Assembly: GCF_900110435.1 (NCBI RefSeq)
Contig: NZ_FODT01000009.1
Coordinates: 62,001 to 126,000 of the forward strand
From: Rhodopseudomonas pseudopalustris
GTDB lineage: Bacteria > Pseudomonadota > Alphaproteobacteria > Rhizobiales > Xanthobacteraceae
DNA: 64,000 bases
Direction of reading: 5' to 3'
Part shown: positions 46,968 through 59,100 of the stretch, piece after piece
Numbering within the stretch: position 1 is the first letter of the stretch
How the letters are laid out: the number at the start of each line of letters is the position of its first letter
Translations under genes and position numbers: made by a program
The notes under the pieces: generated by a model
Database searches by the model: none
Seen by the model: the letters and a program-made list of their open reading frames with translations, nothing else
Told to the model about the DNA's origin: nothing

Positions 46968-48677
46968 CTAGTCGACCAAAGGCCTCGCATTTTGAGGTCG
47001 AACAATCGTCACCAGTGTCCGCGCCCGCGTCAAACCCACTCGCAATAACCGGCGGCTGCGCTCAAATGGGGGTTGCTCAGTCCTTTCGTCAAAGAACCCC
47101 GACTTGAAGGCACCTTCAACAAGCACCACGCCATCGAACTCTTTGCCTTTGGCCTTGTGCATATTCATCAGAATGCAGCCGAACTGTGAATCGCGCTCGG
47201 CAGCGATGAGCCGCTCCTGTTCAAGGATGCGCTTCACGAGGTCACTCGCACCCCGGTAACTGCCTGATGCAAGCCAGCGTTCACTAAGGCCCGATGCCAG
47301 GGCATCCGTCGCCCTGAAGAGGCGGACAAGCCGCACTTCGCGGAATAATTCGCTGAGCGCAGGGATGTCCTGAAGCAGGCGACGCGCCACCTTCCAGTCC
47401 GCCACCGGCTCGCCGATCAACGCGACACCGGCTGCATGAGCGGCGACCAATGCCTTCGCGGCTTTGATCCGCGGTTCCTCACCCTTCGCCACCTTGGCCG
47501 CAGCCTCGTCATATTTGCGAGCGTTCTCGGCTGCCGTGTTGGTTTGCTCTTCCGCGTTCTTCAGCTTGTAGAAGCCGGCGATCGCCAGAAGCGTCCGCGC
47601 CAAGCTCTCCGCGGCCAACCCCGTCGGCCACTCCAGGATCGATGCGACCACGATTGCCGCCGCAGCCGATAGCTCCGCATCCCACACTACATCATGCTCA
47701 ATGACGGAGAGCAGCTGGTTGTTGTAGGTGTGAGGCTCGGAAAGGATAACCGAAAGGTCAGAGATCAGCGAGTTGCTCCGCGACAGCACCGCGACACTCG
47801 GCTTCTCGACACCTTTTCTTCGCAACGCACTGAAAGTCCAGATTACCGCCGTATGAACCGTCGCGGAGAAAGCGTTCCCCCAATAGCTCACCTGTTTGAC
47901 GTCAGGTGTCACCGGCAGCGGACCTTGATTACGCAACACCGCATCGGCAAAATGGAGGATGCCGGCGTTCGGACTCCTGTGGTTTTCGCCACCGAGATCG
48001 AATTCGGCGATCGCGACAGCCTCGCGCAGAATGTCCAGCCGGCGAGGATCGATGTCGTCCCGATAATCGAAGATCCGCTGCTCCGGATCCGCCAGACAGA
48101 ATACGTCGGTCACTTGGGCGAGCGCCCGCACGATCCGCCACTGATTATCGTCGGTGTCCTGGAACTCATCGACGATAATCATTGGGAACCGATCAGCGAC
48201 TAGCCCGCGTAGCGCCGCGCAGCCTTCGAGCAGATCGGCCGTGCCCGCCGCAAATAGGTCAAAGCAATAAAGCCCCATTTCTGCTGCCTGACGCTTGCGC
48301 TCGACACTCCAGTCCCCGTCGAACGCGGACTTCTGAAGCCGTTCCTCGCCAGGGTAAAGAAAACGCACCGACCGCCCATGCAACAGCCGCCCATGTGCTT
48401 CCAGCATCTCCATGCAGAAAGCGTGGTAGGTCTGGACCACGACGGCCCGGCGCTGGCTCGGCGTCAGGATTTCTTTGCAGCGTAGGAGGACCTGACGGAT
48501 CGCCGCGCGAGAGAAGCTCAGGAACAGAACTTCCTGACCGGGCTTGAGCGTCGCGAAGCGGCCTTGTGCCTTGAAAAGCGCGATCGTCGTCTTGCCTGAG
48601 CCCGGTCCACCGAGCACCAGCAGGTGCCCGGTCTGCGCGATGATCGCCTTTCGCTTGTCGCACAGCTCCAGTTTCAT
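46968..48677 (-). CDS. gajB: UvrD-like SF1 helicase, GajB-like
   Basis: 569 residues. Walker A in VLGGPGSGKTT (about 22-31), Walker B MIIVDEFQDTDDNQ, a motif III region VTDVFCLADPEQRIFDY, and motif V/VI LMNMHKAKGKEFDGVVLVEG and LRVGLTRARTLVTIV. It resembles UvrD/Rep helicases that pair with class 2 OLD nucleases, as GajB does with GajA in Gabija. It overlaps gajA by 4 bp. It is somewhat longer than the Gabija proteins I know (about 500 residues). Confidence 0.87.
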   Translation of the reverse strand: MKLELCDKRKAIIAQTGHLLVLGGPGSGKTTIALFKAQGRFATLKPGQEVLFLSFSRAAIRQVLLRCKEILTPSQRRAVVVQTYHAFCMEMLEAHGRLLHGRSVRFLYPGEERLQKSAFDGDWSVERKRQAAEMGLYCFDLFAAGTADLLEGCAALRGLVADRFPMIIVDEFQDTDDNQWRIVRALAQVTDVFCLADPEQRIFDYRDDIDPRRLDILREAVAIAEFDLGGENHRSPNAGILHFADAVLRNQGPLPVTPDVKQVSYWGNAFSATVHTAVIWTFSALRRKGVEKPSVAVLSRSNSLISDLSVILSEPHTYNNQLLSVIEHDVVWDAELSAAAAIVVASILEWPTGLAAESLARTLLAIAGFYKLKNAEEQTNTAAENARKYDEAAAKVAKGEEPRIKAAKALVAAHAAGVALIGEPVADWKVARRLLQDIPALSELFREVRLVRLFRATDALASGLSERWLASGSYRGASDLVKRILEQERLIAAERDSQFGCILMNMHKAKGKEFDGVVLVEGAFKSGFFDERTEQPPFERSRRLLRVGLTRARTLVTIVRPQNARPLVD

Positions 48678-50521
48678 CCCGGCAAGTCCTCGAAATCGCC
48701 GGGCACAGGTGCGGCAATCTCTTCGGGCATGGCGCTGAGGGTCTTATGAATCGCCTCCAGGATCTCGCGGATCGTCGCGGGCAGTTCCGCCGCGGTCTGG
48801 CACTGCGCGATCAGCATCGCCGCATAGCCATAAGCCTCGCCCTTGCGAGCCTTAAGCACTTTGGTCGCCAACGCCGCTGCGTCGGCATCGCCGGCCGCCG
48901 GATCATAGGCCCCGACAGCGGGATAATCGGACCGATCTTTCACCTCGTTGAGAAAGCGCCGCACGACCGCGATCGGCATCTGCTTGACAAGGACGTTCTC
49001 GATTCCCTTCTCGGGTGACTCCCAGACCTGAGTGTAGCTCTTCAGCTTTTCGAGGGAATCTTGACCAAACGCGGCGTTCGGCTTGTCGTAAAAGCCGAAG
49101 GCGAGCTTGCCTAGAGCCGAGAAAATCGGGCCATGACGCGGCACTGCATTGTCCGCGCCGGCGTCGAAGACGCTGACGCCGGCAAGATCGAAATGCATGT
49201 AAGAGTCCGCCGGCAGCGAATCTTCCATGATCGAAGATGCGACCGGAAACAGCGACGCCTCGGTCGAGCCCTCAACCACCAGCACCGCCCGGCTCAGGAT
49301 CGCTTCGGCGAACTGGCGCCGTTCCGTCCGGTAGGTCTTTGGCTTAACCGCCTGAGCGTCGATTGGCTTGCCTGTCAGCGCCCCACCTTCGTCGCGGTTA
49401 AGGATGACGATCTGCGATGCATCGAATTGCTCAATCACATAGGGCGAATGCGACGTAACGATAGATTGCCCCATCTCGGCCAGCACGAAGCGTGTGACGC
49501 GGCGCTGCGTATGCGGTGGCAGCGCAATCTCCGGCTCCTCCATCGCGAAGATCACAGACTGCTTGTCCTTCAACTCAGCGATGAAGGTCAGCAGCGCAAA
49601 GACCAACAGATTGATCGAGCCAGTGCCAAGCCGGCCGAACGGCACGAGATGCTGCCCCGGCTGTGCTGCGATGAAAAGGCGCACGACCTCGCGCAGATGC
49701 TCGCGCGTCAGGTCCGACGCGAAGAACGCTGTCGAGTTATCGCCTGGCGCAAGATTGACGAAGCGACCCATGCGCGAACGCACTTCGGCACGAATCTGCT
49801 TCAATTGCTCGATCTCACCAATCGCGGGGTCGAGCGCTTGCAGCCGGCCCAGAGTGTCCTGCCACATCTCAACTGCGCCAGACCCGCCGAGCTTCAGGAC
49901 CGAATCGAGTAACGACCCCCGCTGAAGGCTCAGCGCTCGGGACCCCGTCCGGAGGGTCCGCAAAAACACAAAGCCGCAAAGCCGCTTGTGAACGCGCGTG
50001 AAAGGTACGCGTCCCTGGCCGAGCTTTATCTCGGTCTCCTCGTCGAGTGCATCCAGCTCCTTGGTCGGATGGTCGAAGAAGGTATTCCCGACGAAATCAT
50101 CCTCGTCCCGGTCGTAGCGGCCGACGAACAGCAAAGGCAGGGCCCAGACCACGCCAGGCGCGTCGGCTTGGTCGAGCCCATTTTCCCGCTCGTCGATGAA
50201 AGTGCCGGCCTGATCGTCCCACCGCCGCAGATGCCCGCCGAACCGACGCGTTGCCTCTTCGGAGAGATCGACAAGAATAGCCTCAATGCGTATTTCGACG
50301 GGCGCTCCATCCTCAGTTAAATATCGTCCGCAGTGAAAATCATGCTCGTCAACGACCGGCCTGCGAAAGAGGCGTTCCGGCCCCAATACGAGGTCGAGGG
50401 CTTCGCATACTGTCGATTTGCCGACGTTGTTGCCGCCGACAAGAAGCGTATGGCCGGAAAAATCGATGCATCCTTGGGAGACGCCCCTAAAATTCGTGAT
50501 CTTGAGGCGTCGTACCCGCAT
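48674..50521 (-). CDS. gajA: OLD-family ATPase-TOPRIM nuclease, GajA-like
   Basis: 615 residues. Residues 1-40 read LKITNFRGVSQGCI and LLVGGNNVGKSTVCEAL (Walker A). FAMEEPEIALPPHTQR is the ABC-type Walker B and D-loop, followed by SIVTSHSPYVIEQF. The C-terminal TOPRIM domain begins SRAVLVVEGSTEASLFP. This is the class 2 OLD architecture found in GajA, which nicks DNA when nucleotide levels fall. It starts 26 bp after the res gene, so the pair may not be transcribed on its own. Confidence 0.88.
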   Translation of the reverse strand: MRVRRLKITNFRGVSQGCIDFSGHTLLVGGNNVGKSTVCEALDLVLGPERLFRRPVVDEHDFHCGRYLTEDGAPVEIRIEAILVDLSEEATRRFGGHLRRWDDQAGTFIDERENGLDQADAPGVVWALPLLFVGRYDRDEDDFVGNTFFDHPTKELDALDEETEIKLGQGRVPFTRVHKRLCGFVFLRTLRTGSRALSLQRGSLLDSVLKLGGSGAVEMWQDTLGRLQALDPAIGEIEQLKQIRAEVRSRMGRFVNLAPGDNSTAFFASDLTREHLREVVRLFIAAQPGQHLVPFGRLGTGSINLLVFALLTFIAELKDKQSVIFAMEEPEIALPPHTQRRVTRFVLAEMGQSIVTSHSPYVIEQFDASQIVILNRDEGGALTGKPIDAQAVKPKTYRTERRQFAEAILSRAVLVVEGSTEASLFPVASSIMEDSLPADSYMHFDLAGVSVFDAGADNAVPRHGPIFSALGKLAFGFYDKPNAAFGQDSLEKLKSYTQVWESPEKGIENVLVKQMPIAVVRRFLNEVKDRSDYPAVGAYDPAAGDADAAALATKVLKARKGEAYGYAAMLIAQCQTAAELPATIREILEAIHKTLSAMPEEIAAPVPGDFEDLPG

Positions 50522-50547
50522 AGCTGCTCCCTCAACTCATACCGGCG

Positions 50548-53500
50548 TCAGGCCGTCGCGCGACCCACGATATCCATGAGCTTCTCGTAACTCGTCACCA
50601 CGTCATACTTGACCCGTTCCTCGGACACTCGCTGACTGATCTCGTCGAAGAATTTCCGGGCGCAAGCGATCTTGGTGTTCTCGATCTCGCGGAGCTTCAT
50701 CGAGGACATGGTGCCCTTGGTCTCGGCGACGAAGTAGATGTGTTTGACGCTTCCCTCCTTGAAGGAGATCGCCCAATCGGGGTTGTAATCGCCAACCGGC
50801 GTCGGGATCAGGAAACCGCGCGGCAGCTTGGCGTAGACAACCACCTCGCTCGCTGTATCCAGCTCGTCGGCAAACTTTCGTTCGATCTCGGAGTCGGTGA
50901 CCACGTAATCGTACACGTGCCGCTTCAGCTTCGCCGACGCCTTCGAGAAGTCCTGGCCGGTCTGGTTCGCGGTGAAGATGTCGACGTCGTAGCGTTCGGC
51001 CAACCCGTCATAGGCCAACCGCTCGATTACCATTGTGGCCTTTTGCTCAGCGATGATCCGCGACGCTTCGGCGATGAAGTGCTCGGGGTTCTCCTTGAAC
51101 TGCCCGAACACGCTGGCCTGTATGCCGGTCAGGATTTCCGCTGCAGTCTTGCGCGTGAGCTCCGTGTTTTCGGCGATCTTCCCGAGGAGGTCGTACTTCA
51201 CGAGCGAATGGACAGATCCGCCGCGTTCGGTCGTTGAGCCTGTCAGGGCAAAACCATCACCCGCCTTCAGCTGCTCGTCCGTTAACCCGTCGCCCTGTAT
51301 GCCGGTCTGAACCGTGTACTGGAGCGGCGTCACGCGAAGCTGGCTATCGAGAGCGCTCACGCATTTTCGGACCAATTCATCGGAGTCGAACTCGACCCGA
51401 TAAACTGCCTTTTGGTTGATGCGCCGCCAGAGCTCCTGGAATTCCTTTTTCTCAAAATTCTCATTGAGCGGATTGGTCTTCGGCTTGCGGCCGTCCTCGA
51501 CCTTCGGGAGCTGCGCATCGCTGAACACGCTGTCGATGATCTGGAAAATCTGATCGGCATGCGCCTTCAGCTCATCCGGCAAGGCCGCCAGGGTTCCGGC
51601 CTCCTTCGCCTGGTGGTAGGCGCTGGTGATCTGGTCTGCGTCGTCGGAATAATCGTTCTTCACGAGGTAGCGGTAAATCTGCTTCGCCATGGCCGGCGTG
51701 ATCTCGATCGGGCCAGCATCCGTCGTGATGGTCTTCCCGGTGAAATAGGCCTCCGTCGCCTTGCGCGGGCGCGACGTCAGCGTGTCGGCGATCTCCTTCT
51801 GGAGGCCGGCCACGAAGTTCTTGTAACTCTCGCTGGCGACGACCGTGAGGACGTTGATGTCATGGACGACCGCGGGGTTGTCCATCCGGTCGCCGTTCTG
51901 GTCGACCGACAGGCGAAGGCCGCGGCCCACTTCCTGGCGCCGTGAGACGGTGTTGTCGCTGTGCTTGAGCATGCACATGACGAAGACGTTGGGATTGTCC
52001 CACCCTTCGCGCAGTGCGGAATGCGAGAAGATGAACCGCGTGGGTTCCGCGAAAGACAGCAGCCGTTCCTTGTCTTTCAGGATCAGGTCGTAGGCGTCCA
52101 CGTCATCTGAATCGACCGACCGTGCGCCGACGGCGGGGTCCTTGAGCCGGTTGGTCTTCTTGTCGATCGAGAAATAGCCGTTGTGAGTCTTGGCCGCATC
52201 GATGCCCGCCAGGTGCTTCCGATAGGCGTCGTTATCAATCGCCAGCTCAGCCAGATATTCCGCCTTGAGAAGCTCGTACTCCTCCTCGAACACGCGGGCA
52301 TATTCGCCCTTCTCATCCGGCTGTGCGTAATCGCGGTACTTCACGACCTCGTCGATGAAGAACAGCGACAGCACCTTGATGCCCTGGGCGAAGAGCTGCT
52401 TCTCCTTGTCGAGATGCGCCTTGATCGTCTCGCGGATTTGGATGCGCCGGATGTCGCGCTCGGACACATCACCGGTGGCCTCCCCAGCCTGGAGCACCAG
52501 GCCGTTGGTAAATTCGACCGTGTCGTTGCGCGCGTCGATCTGAGAGATCGTGAAGCCGTCGCGGTATTGATCTAACTCGCCGGACTCGGCGAACAGGTCG
52601 TCACGGAACTCCAGCCGCTTGAGCTGGCGCTTGATCTCGCCGCTCGCGAGCTTCACCTCGATCTCGAGCCGCGCCACCGGCGCCTTCTTCGAGATTTCAA
52701 TGCCCTCGAGGTAGAGGTAGGCGTTCGTGCCGGCGAGCCCGCGCGTCTGGATGCCTCGCACCGCGATCTTTTTCACCAGCTTCTGGTTGTAGGCGTCGAG
52801 CGCATCGAGCCGGTGAACACGGTTGTGTTGCGTCTTGTGGGTCGCCGAGTAGCGCAGGATCATGAGCGGCTTGAACTTGGGCAGCGCCTCCATCGTGGCC
52901 GCGCCTTCCATCTTCTGCGGCTCATCGAGGATCAGGATCGGCCGATTGCTGGCGATCACGTCGATGGGCTTGCGCGACTGGAAGTCGTCCAGCTCCTCAT
53001 AGATGCGACGGTTGTCGGCGCCGCGCGCCGCGAACGCCTGGATGTTGATGACCATCACATTGATGCCAGCGTCCGACGAGAAGCTTTCGAGCTCGTGCAG
53101 GCGCTTGGAATTGTAGATGAAGAAACGCGCCTTCTTGCCGTAGCTCTCGGTAAAATGGTCGGCGGTGATCTGCAGCGATTTGTGGACGCCTTCCCGGATG
53201 GCGATCGACGGCACCATGATGATGAACTTCGACCAGCCATAGCGCTTGTTCATCTCGAAGATCGTCTTGATGTAGCAATAGGTCTTGCCGGTCCCCGTCT
53301 CCATCTCGGTATCGAGGTTGATCCTGCACCCAGCGCTGGCAACCAGCTTATCCGATATTGGCAGATTCTGCCGGCGCTGAACGTCTTTGATGTTGGTAAG
53401 CACCTGAGGCTCGGTCAGTACTAGATCGGCGTTCTTGAACCCCTCCTCGAAGGCGCTCGTCTGCGCCTTTCGGCCTGGATCGATCCGATAAGTGATGCCG

Positions 53501-53586
53501 TTCGACATTGGTTGCCCGGCGAAGCAGTCCACGACCGAATTCACTGCCTCGGTCTGATAGGGCTGGACCTTGAATTTCAGTTTCAT
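50548..53586 (-). CDS. Type III-like restriction subunit Res (DEAD helicase-nuclease)
   Basis: 1,012 residues from [18 protein letters not shown]. Motor motifs: [20 protein letters not shown] (Walker A) and [13 protein letters not shown] (motif II), then [20 protein letters not shown] and the [11 protein letters not shown] helicase motif VI. The C-terminal endonuclease has PD-ExK elements in [10 protein letters not shown] and FVAETKG. It belongs to type III Res subunits, which cleave DNA after translocation. It begins 10 bp after mod. The start is chosen at 53586, since the upstream part is antisense-like filler. Confidence 0.92.
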   Translation of the reverse strand: MKLKFKVQPYQTEAVNSVVDCFAGQPMSNGITYRIDPGRKAQTSAFEEGFKNADLVLTEPQVLTNIKDVQRRQNLPISDKLVASAGCRINLDTEMETGTGKTYCYIKTIFEMNKRYGWSKFIIMVPSIAIREGVHKSLQITADHFTESYGKKARFFIYNSKRLHELESFSSDAGINVMVINIQAFAARGADNRRIYEELDDFQSRKPIDVIASNRPILILDEPQKMEGAATMEALPKFKPLMILRYSATHKTQHNRVHRLDALDAYNQKLVKKIAVRGIQTRGLAGTNAYLYLEGIEISKKAPVARLEIEVKLASGEIKRQLKRLEFRDDLFAESGELDQYRDGFTISQIDARNDTVEFTNGLVLQAGEATGDVSERDIRRIQIRETIKAHLDKEKQLFAQGIKVLSLFFIDEVVKYRDYAQPDEKGEYARVFEEEYELLKAEYLAELAIDNDAYRKHLAGIDAAKTHNGYFSIDKKTNRLKDPAVGARSVDSDDVDAYDLILKDKERLLSFAEPTRFIFSHSALREGWDNPNVFVMCMLKHSDNTVSRRQEVGRGLRLSVDQNGDRMDNPAVVHDINVLTVVASESYKNFVAGLQKEIADTLTSRPRKATEAYFTGKTITTDAGPIEITPAMAKQIYRYLVKNDYSDDADQITSAYHQAKEAGTLAALPDELKAHADQIFQIIDSVFSDAQLPKVEDGRKPKTNPLNENFEKKEFQELWRRINQKAVYRVEFDSDELVRKCVSALDSQLRVTPLQYTVQTGIQGDGLTDEQLKAGDGFALTGSTTERGGSVHSLVKYDLLGKIAENTELTRKTAAEILTGIQASVFGQFKENPEHFIAEASRIIAEQKATMVIERLAYDGLAERYDVDIFTANQTGQDFSKASAKLKRHVYDYVVTDSEIERKFADELDTASEVVVYAKLPRGFLIPTPVGDYNPDWAISFKEGSVKHIYFVAETKGTMSSMKLREIENTKIACARKFFDEISQRVSEERVKYDVVTSYEKLMDIVGRATA

Positions 53587-53596
53587 GGCTGCCCCC

Positions 53597-55480
53597 TCAG
53601 ATCGACTTGACGTCGGTGGCGGGCGAGATCTGGCGGAAGACCTGCTCAACGTTGATCTTCACCGCGTCGGATACGAATCCATTATCGCGGAACACGACGC
53701 GCAGCGGCTCGCGGCCAGCGAGCTCCTTCACCAGCTCCTCTGTCACGCCGGTCTCGAAGCACGCGGCCAGTGCACTTCCGTCGACGAAGAACACGGTCTT
53801 GCCCTGTACCGTCTCGCGCTTGATCGGCAGCGTCAGGTCCACGCCCCAATCGACGAGCACCTGGAACAGCAAGTCTTCCGGGCTGCGGTCCGGCTTGATG
53901 TTGTCGACGGTGGCCAGCAGGTCCTTCTGATCGATTTGATCCGGGCGGTAGTAGACGTCCTGCATGTTCGAGGTGTCGACTTTCAGGACCCGGAAGCCGA
54001 CATCGCGGTTCCAGTCGGGGTGGCACTCACCTTCGAGCACCGCTTTCCCGGCTCGGCGCAATCGCTCCTTTGTTAGTTCAGCAATGTTGGCGGGCTTACC
54101 AATTCCGTGGCAGTAATCATACGCCGTTTTCTGCTCCCTGTTTCCCTTTTCCAGAGCTTCTGGAAGTTGGACAACAACAAACTTTCGATTGCCTCCATCT
54201 GCGGCGTTTTGGGCCATAACGGCGTGCGCTGTTGTTCCCGATCCCGCAAAGAAGTCGAGGATGGTATCGTTGTCTTTTGTCGCTTGCTCAACGATCTTTT
54301 TCATCAACGCTACTGGCTTGGGAAAGCTGAATACGCGCTCATTGAAGAGCGCCATCATGTCTGCTGTTCCGTCCCGGGTGTAGATTCCAGAACCAAGGAT
54401 AGTAGAAAAGCCAGTGAACTCGGACTCAAGCTCACTCAGAAAGGCCTTTCTTCTCGGCCGCCCTTCCGGGGAAGAAGGCCAGAGGATACGATCTTCTTGA
54501 ATGAGTCGCGCCATTGTATTTCTGTCATAGCGCCATCCCATAGTTGGGCACCCGTAATTTATGCCCGTAGCTGTATCAATGAGGTCATAGTGAAGATTGG
54601 GTCTTCTGTCTGCTGTAGCAATACCAACCATGTTTGCGCTGACCCAATCCCCCCTGGGATCATTGTCTGGATTGGTGTATTGCTCTATCTTTCTTTCTGA
54701 ACCGCGAATTGCGCGACCATAACAAAGTACATACTCATGATCGACAGATGCACCGGTTGTCGTTCTATTATCGATATTTTGCCGGCTCTTCCAAACGAAG
54801 TTGGCTATAAACTTGTCAGATCCGAAGATTTCATCGCAGATTTTTCTCGTGTTCTGAACTTCTCCATCGTCAATACTGATAAAAATAACTCCATCATCTG
54901 ATAGCAGATTTCGAGCCAGCTTGAGCCTCGGATACATCATGCTCAGCCAGTCAGAATGGAATCGTCCGTTCGAGGTGGGGTTGGCGACCAGAGAATTACC
55001 AGCCGAGTCTTTTTGGTTGGAAGATTCCAGGAACTCGGTGGTGGCAGAAGTGAAATTGTCGTTATAGACGAAGTCGTTTCCTGTGTTGTAAGGCGGGTCA
55101 ATATATATCATCTTAACTTGACCAAGGTAGGTCTCTTGAACAAGCCTGAGGGCGTCCAAATTATCGCCTTCGATGAAAACATTCTTCGTTTCTTGGAAAT
55201 CCGTGCTCTCGTCGATATGAGGCCGGAGTGACTTGGCAACAGGTGTATTCGCGAGCGCCAATGCCTCCCGCTTGCCTGGCCAATCGAGCCGATACCGCTC
55301 CTGCGGTCCCTCAACGATATGGTCGCTCAGCTCCTGACGCAACTGATCGAAGTCCACCGCAAGACGCAGCTGTCCCGTCGCCTCGTCGCGCGCCTCGGTC
55401 ACGCAGCCGGGAAACAGGTCGCAGATCTTCGCGATGTTCTCCTGGCTCAGGTCAGGGCTATGCATCTTCAGTTTGTCCAT
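53597..55480 (-). CDS. Type III-like DNA methyltransferase Mod
   Basis: About 627 residues from [19 protein letters not shown] (an in-frame ATG at 55498 is also possible). Catalytic motif [16 protein letters not shown] precedes the SAM motif [13 protein letters not shown], the beta-class order typical of N6-adenine type III Mod subunits. The target-recognition region lies between. The gene has a marked GC drop from about 54090 to 55200, while both ends match the GC-rich neighbours, so its central part appears to be imported. Its partner is res, 10 bp downstream. Confidence 0.92.
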   Translation of the reverse strand: MDKLKMHSPDLSQENIAKICDLFPGCVTEARDEATGQLRLAVDFDQLRQELSDHIVEGPQERYRLDWPGKREALALANTPVAKSLRPHIDESTDFQETKNVFIEGDNLDALRLVQETYLGQVKMIYIDPPYNTGNDFVYNDNFTSATTEFLESSNQKDSAGNSLVANPTSNGRFHSDWLSMMYPRLKLARNLLSDDGVIFISIDDGEVQNTRKICDEIFGSDKFIANFVWKSRQNIDNRTTTGASVDHEYVLCYGRAIRGSERKIEQYTNPDNDPRGDWVSANMVGIATADRRPNLHYDLIDTATGINYGCPTMGWRYDRNTMARLIQEDRILWPSSPEGRPRRKAFLSELESEFTGFSTILGSGIYTRDGTADMMALFNERVFSFPKPVALMKKIVEQATKDNDTILDFFAGSGTTAHAVMAQNAADGGNRKFVVVQLPEALEKGNREQKTAYDYCHGIGKPANIAELTKERLRRAGKAVLEGECHPDWNRDVGFRVLKVDTSNMQDVYYRPDQIDQKDLLATVDNIKPDRSPEDLLFQVLVDWGVDLTLPIKRETVQGKTVFFVDGSALAACFETGVTEELVKELAGREPLRVVFRDNGFVSDAVKINVEQVFRQISPATDVKSI

Positions 55481-55490
55481 CGTCTTTCCC

Positions 55491-56198
55491 TTACTCATTC
55501 GATGCGGCACTCATGGGTTCTCCTCCGGAGAGGCGCTCCAGTTCCTGCCGTGCAGCGCGCAGTTCGGCGTTGATCGCCACGCGCTTGTTGAACTGCTTCT
55601 CGCGGGCCAGGCGACCCTTGATGCGGTCCACCTCCCGCGTCTTGGCCCGGATCGCCTCCATCCGCGCCACACGCGCCTGGATGTCCTCACCGGCTTGCTC
55701 CGCTTCGGCGGCGGACTTCGGCATCAGCGCCGTGATGAGGGAGTCGTAGAGACCGCCGAGATTGAGGGCGACCGGCAACGGCCGACGCGCCGTGTCGTCA
55801 GGCGCCCAATCGGTCGCGAAATAGCCGCTGACAACCCACTTCGTGGAATCGGCATCACTCGGCCGCTTGAAAGCGGCCACCGCCTTGCGCTTTCCGGACC
55901 ATGTGAGCTCGAAGATCAGCGGGAACGGGATCGCGCGGTCGATCGCGCGCAACACCTCTTCGTCGAGCTTGCTGGAGCGCATGCTGATGCCGAACACCTG
56001 AATCTCGCTGACGGCCTTCGTCGCCGCGAGGTTGGTCGTTTCCGGCGCCAGCTTGTACTTCCAGACGATCTGATCGACCTGGGTGACGAACAGATCCCGG
56101 AGCGCCGTGCTGGCACCAGCGTGCTCGTATATGCGGCTTTTGGGGACAACCCGGCCGAATGCTGCAGCCTTGGGATAATCGAAGAACGCTGCCGTCAT
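55491..56198 (-). CDS. DUF4391 domain protein
   Basis: 235 residues. It opens MTAAFFDYPKAAAFGRVVPKSRIYEHA; VDQIVWKYKLAPETTNLAAT and LIFELTWSGKRKAVAAFKR match the DUF4391 family as I recall it. A C-terminal coiled coil rich in Arg/Glu follows (about 160-225). The family has no proven activity; it often lies between an SNF2 helicase and a Mod/Res pair. It overlaps the helicase stop by 4 bp and ends 10 bp before mod. Confidence 0.83.
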   Translation of the reverse strand: MTAAFFDYPKAAAFGRVVPKSRIYEHAGASTALRDLFVTQVDQIVWKYKLAPETTNLAATKAVSEIQVFGISMRSSKLDEEVLRAIDRAIPFPLIFELTWSGKRKAVAAFKRPSDADSTKWVVSGYFATDWAPDDTARRPLPVALNLGGLYDSLITALMPKSAAEAEQAGEDIQARVARMEAIRAKTREVDRIKGRLAREKQFNKRVAINAELRAARQELERLSGGEPMSAASNE

Positions 56199-59100
56199 GT
56201 GGCCCCCTCCTCGATCACGAGGAAGGCGATCAGCTCGAAATCGTCGAGCCCGGCGATGGTGTGGACCAGCGCCGTGGTCCGCCCACCGCTGAACAGGCTG
56301 TCAATGTCCTTCTCTTCCTTGACCTCTATCATCGAGCGGATCGCCGCACTCAGAAGGGCGGAGCAATGCTCCATCTTCCGGCCGTCCTGCGTCCGCTCGT
56401 TGAACAGCTGGCAGACCGCCCGGATCGGCTCTGCCTGGCCCTTGCAGCTCGTGCGGATCAGATCGAGCAAGCGCTTCACCTCGGTATGGTCGATGATGAC
56501 CCCACCGTCGTGACCGACATAGACGAGGTAATAAGGGTGCAGTCGGTTCTGCTGGTTGATGTTCACGCTGTCATGGATGTTCTTCAGCGCGAAGATCACA
56601 CCGGGCTTCAGCCCGAGCGCCGGCTGTGCCGGCACAACCGCGTGCATGCCGTTGGGCAGATGCTCGAGATCGCCGTGCTCCTTGATGTGATTCAGAAGGT
56701 CCATACGGAAATCGTTGAGGCCGAGATCCGTGATGGAAATCACGGTCCGCACGTCCTCCAGCTCGATCACCTCTTCCTGGAGCCGCTTGAGCTGCTCCTT
56801 CCGGTAGGCGATGTCGCTGCTCTTGGCCGTCAGCACGTTGTCGTCGCCGGTCGCCGTGACGTCGGCGATCATCATGCGGTTTTCGACGCGCTCCTTGAGA
56901 TTGATGTACTCGTCCAGCGAGATTTCCGGCCAATAGTTGACGAGCTGGATTTGCGCATTGGGAGACCCGATACGGTCGATGCGGCCAAACCGCTGGATGA
57001 TCCGCACCGGGTTCCAGTGAATGTCGTAGTTGATCAGATAGTCGCAATCCTGGAGGTTCTGGCCCTCGGAGATGCAATCCGTTCCGATAAGGATGTCGAT
57101 CTCGCCGGTTTCGTGCGGCAGGACCAGATGCTTCTCCTTTGCGCGCGGCGAGAACAGGGTCAGCAGGGACTGGAAGTCATAGCTTTTCTTTAGCGTGCTC
57201 TTCGGCGCGTCGGAGCCGGTGACCATGCCGCAGTGCAGGCTGTGCGACTGAAGAAAGGCCGGCGCCAAATTGGCGTAGAGGTACTTCGCCGTGTCTGCGA
57301 AGGCGGTGAAGATCAGAACCTTGCGGTTGCCGGGGTTGAGCGGGTCAGCGACCTTGCGGGTGATGACGTCCTTCAGATGCTGCAGCTTGGCATCATCCTC
57401 CGGAACCACCTTGTCCATCGAGGCGATCAGGTCACCGATCAGCGTGAGATCCGCGGCGAGGTCGTGCTTCCACGATGGAAGGTCCATGTCCGACAGACTG
57501 ATCTGAATCTTTTTGCCGACCGTGAACTCATCCAGTCCGCTCAGATCGTCGTCGTCGGGATCAAAACCCGGATCGCCAAGATGGTCTGTCACACTCGCGG
57601 CGGCGCCCGTGCGCTCAAAGGTGTCGATCGCCTTTAGCGTCTGCGCGATGTTGCCGCTCAGCGCCCGCAGGGTGAGCCGGAAGGCTTCGACCGAACTCTC
57701 CAACCGCTTGAGCAGGTTGGTAGTCATCAGAGCCTGAAGGCTCCGCTCACGGTCAGCCTGGCGCAGCTTGCCGCGACCACCCTCCACCTGGGTGTCGTAG
57801 ATTTCTTCGTACTTCCGAAGCCGGCTCGGCAGGATGTAGCTGATCGGCGCGTAGACAGCGAGCTTGAGCACCGACAGGCTGCCGAAGATGTCGTTGAGGC
57901 CGAGCACATCGGAGCGATGGGTGATCGGGCATTGGTACGACAGCGGCTTTCGGCGCTGGGGGAATTTTCCGATATCCTTGGTGTCGTAGAAAGTCTCGAT
58001 ATGCTTGCGCGACCGGGCGATCGTCACGGCATCGAGCATCTCGAAGAAATCGAAGTCCAGGGCCTTCAGGATTGCGGCTGCGGTTCGCTCGTGCGGCGGC
58101 AGATCCGACCAGGCATTGAACGCCTTTTGGGCGCGCCGGAAAATCTCTTCGATCCCGGTCTTGGTTTTCAGCTTGCGGCTGAGGTTTTCTGAATCCCCTT
58201 CATAGGCCAGCGCGAGCTGATTGCGCAGGTCGTTGAACCGGTTGTTCACCGGCGTCGCCGACAGCATCAGAACCTTGGTCTTCACGCCGGAGCGGATGAC
58301 CTTGTTCATCAGCTTTTGGTAGCGCGTCTCCCGATCCTTGAAGACATCGTTGTTTCGGAAATTGTGCGACTCATCGATGACGACGAGATCGTAATTGCCC
58401 CAGTTCACGCGGTTCAGCGGAATTCCGAATGCCTCGCCGGATGTGCGGGAGAGATCGGTATGGCTCAGAACGTCGTAGTTGAAGCGGTCCTTGGCGAAGA
58501 TGTTCGTGGTCAGATTGGTGTTGTAGTTGCGCCAATTGTCCGCAAGCTTCTTCGGGCACAGGACGAGCACCGACCGATTGCGCAGTTCGTAATATTTGAT
58601 GACCGCGAGCGCGGTGAAGGTTTTCCCGAGGCCGACGCTGTCCGCCAGAATGCACCCGTTGTGCATCTCCAGCTTGTTGATGATACCAGTGGCAGCATCC
58701 CTCTGGTAGTTGAACAGCTTGTTCCAAACGAGGCTGTCCTTGTAGCCGGTCAGATCGTTTGGCAGCGCATCCTGATCAATCTCTTCGAGGAAATCCTGGA
58801 AGAGGTTGTAGAGGATGTGAAAGTAGATCCGTTCAGGTGAATTTTCCTGGTAGACGGACTCGATGTGGTCGCAGATGGCGGCGGTGACGTCGCTGACCTT
58901 GTCCTCATCGTTCCAGATCTGATTGAACAGTTGCAGATAGACCTGTGTGTGCGCCGCATCGTCGATGCGCGTAACGAGATTCGAGACGGCGTCGCCCTTC
59001 TGATAGCCCAGGTCAACGGCCGTGAACCCGCTAATCGGCATGTAGGCGACGTCGCGGGCTTCCGATCCTGCGTGAATGAACTGCTGCATCGGTGCCTTAG

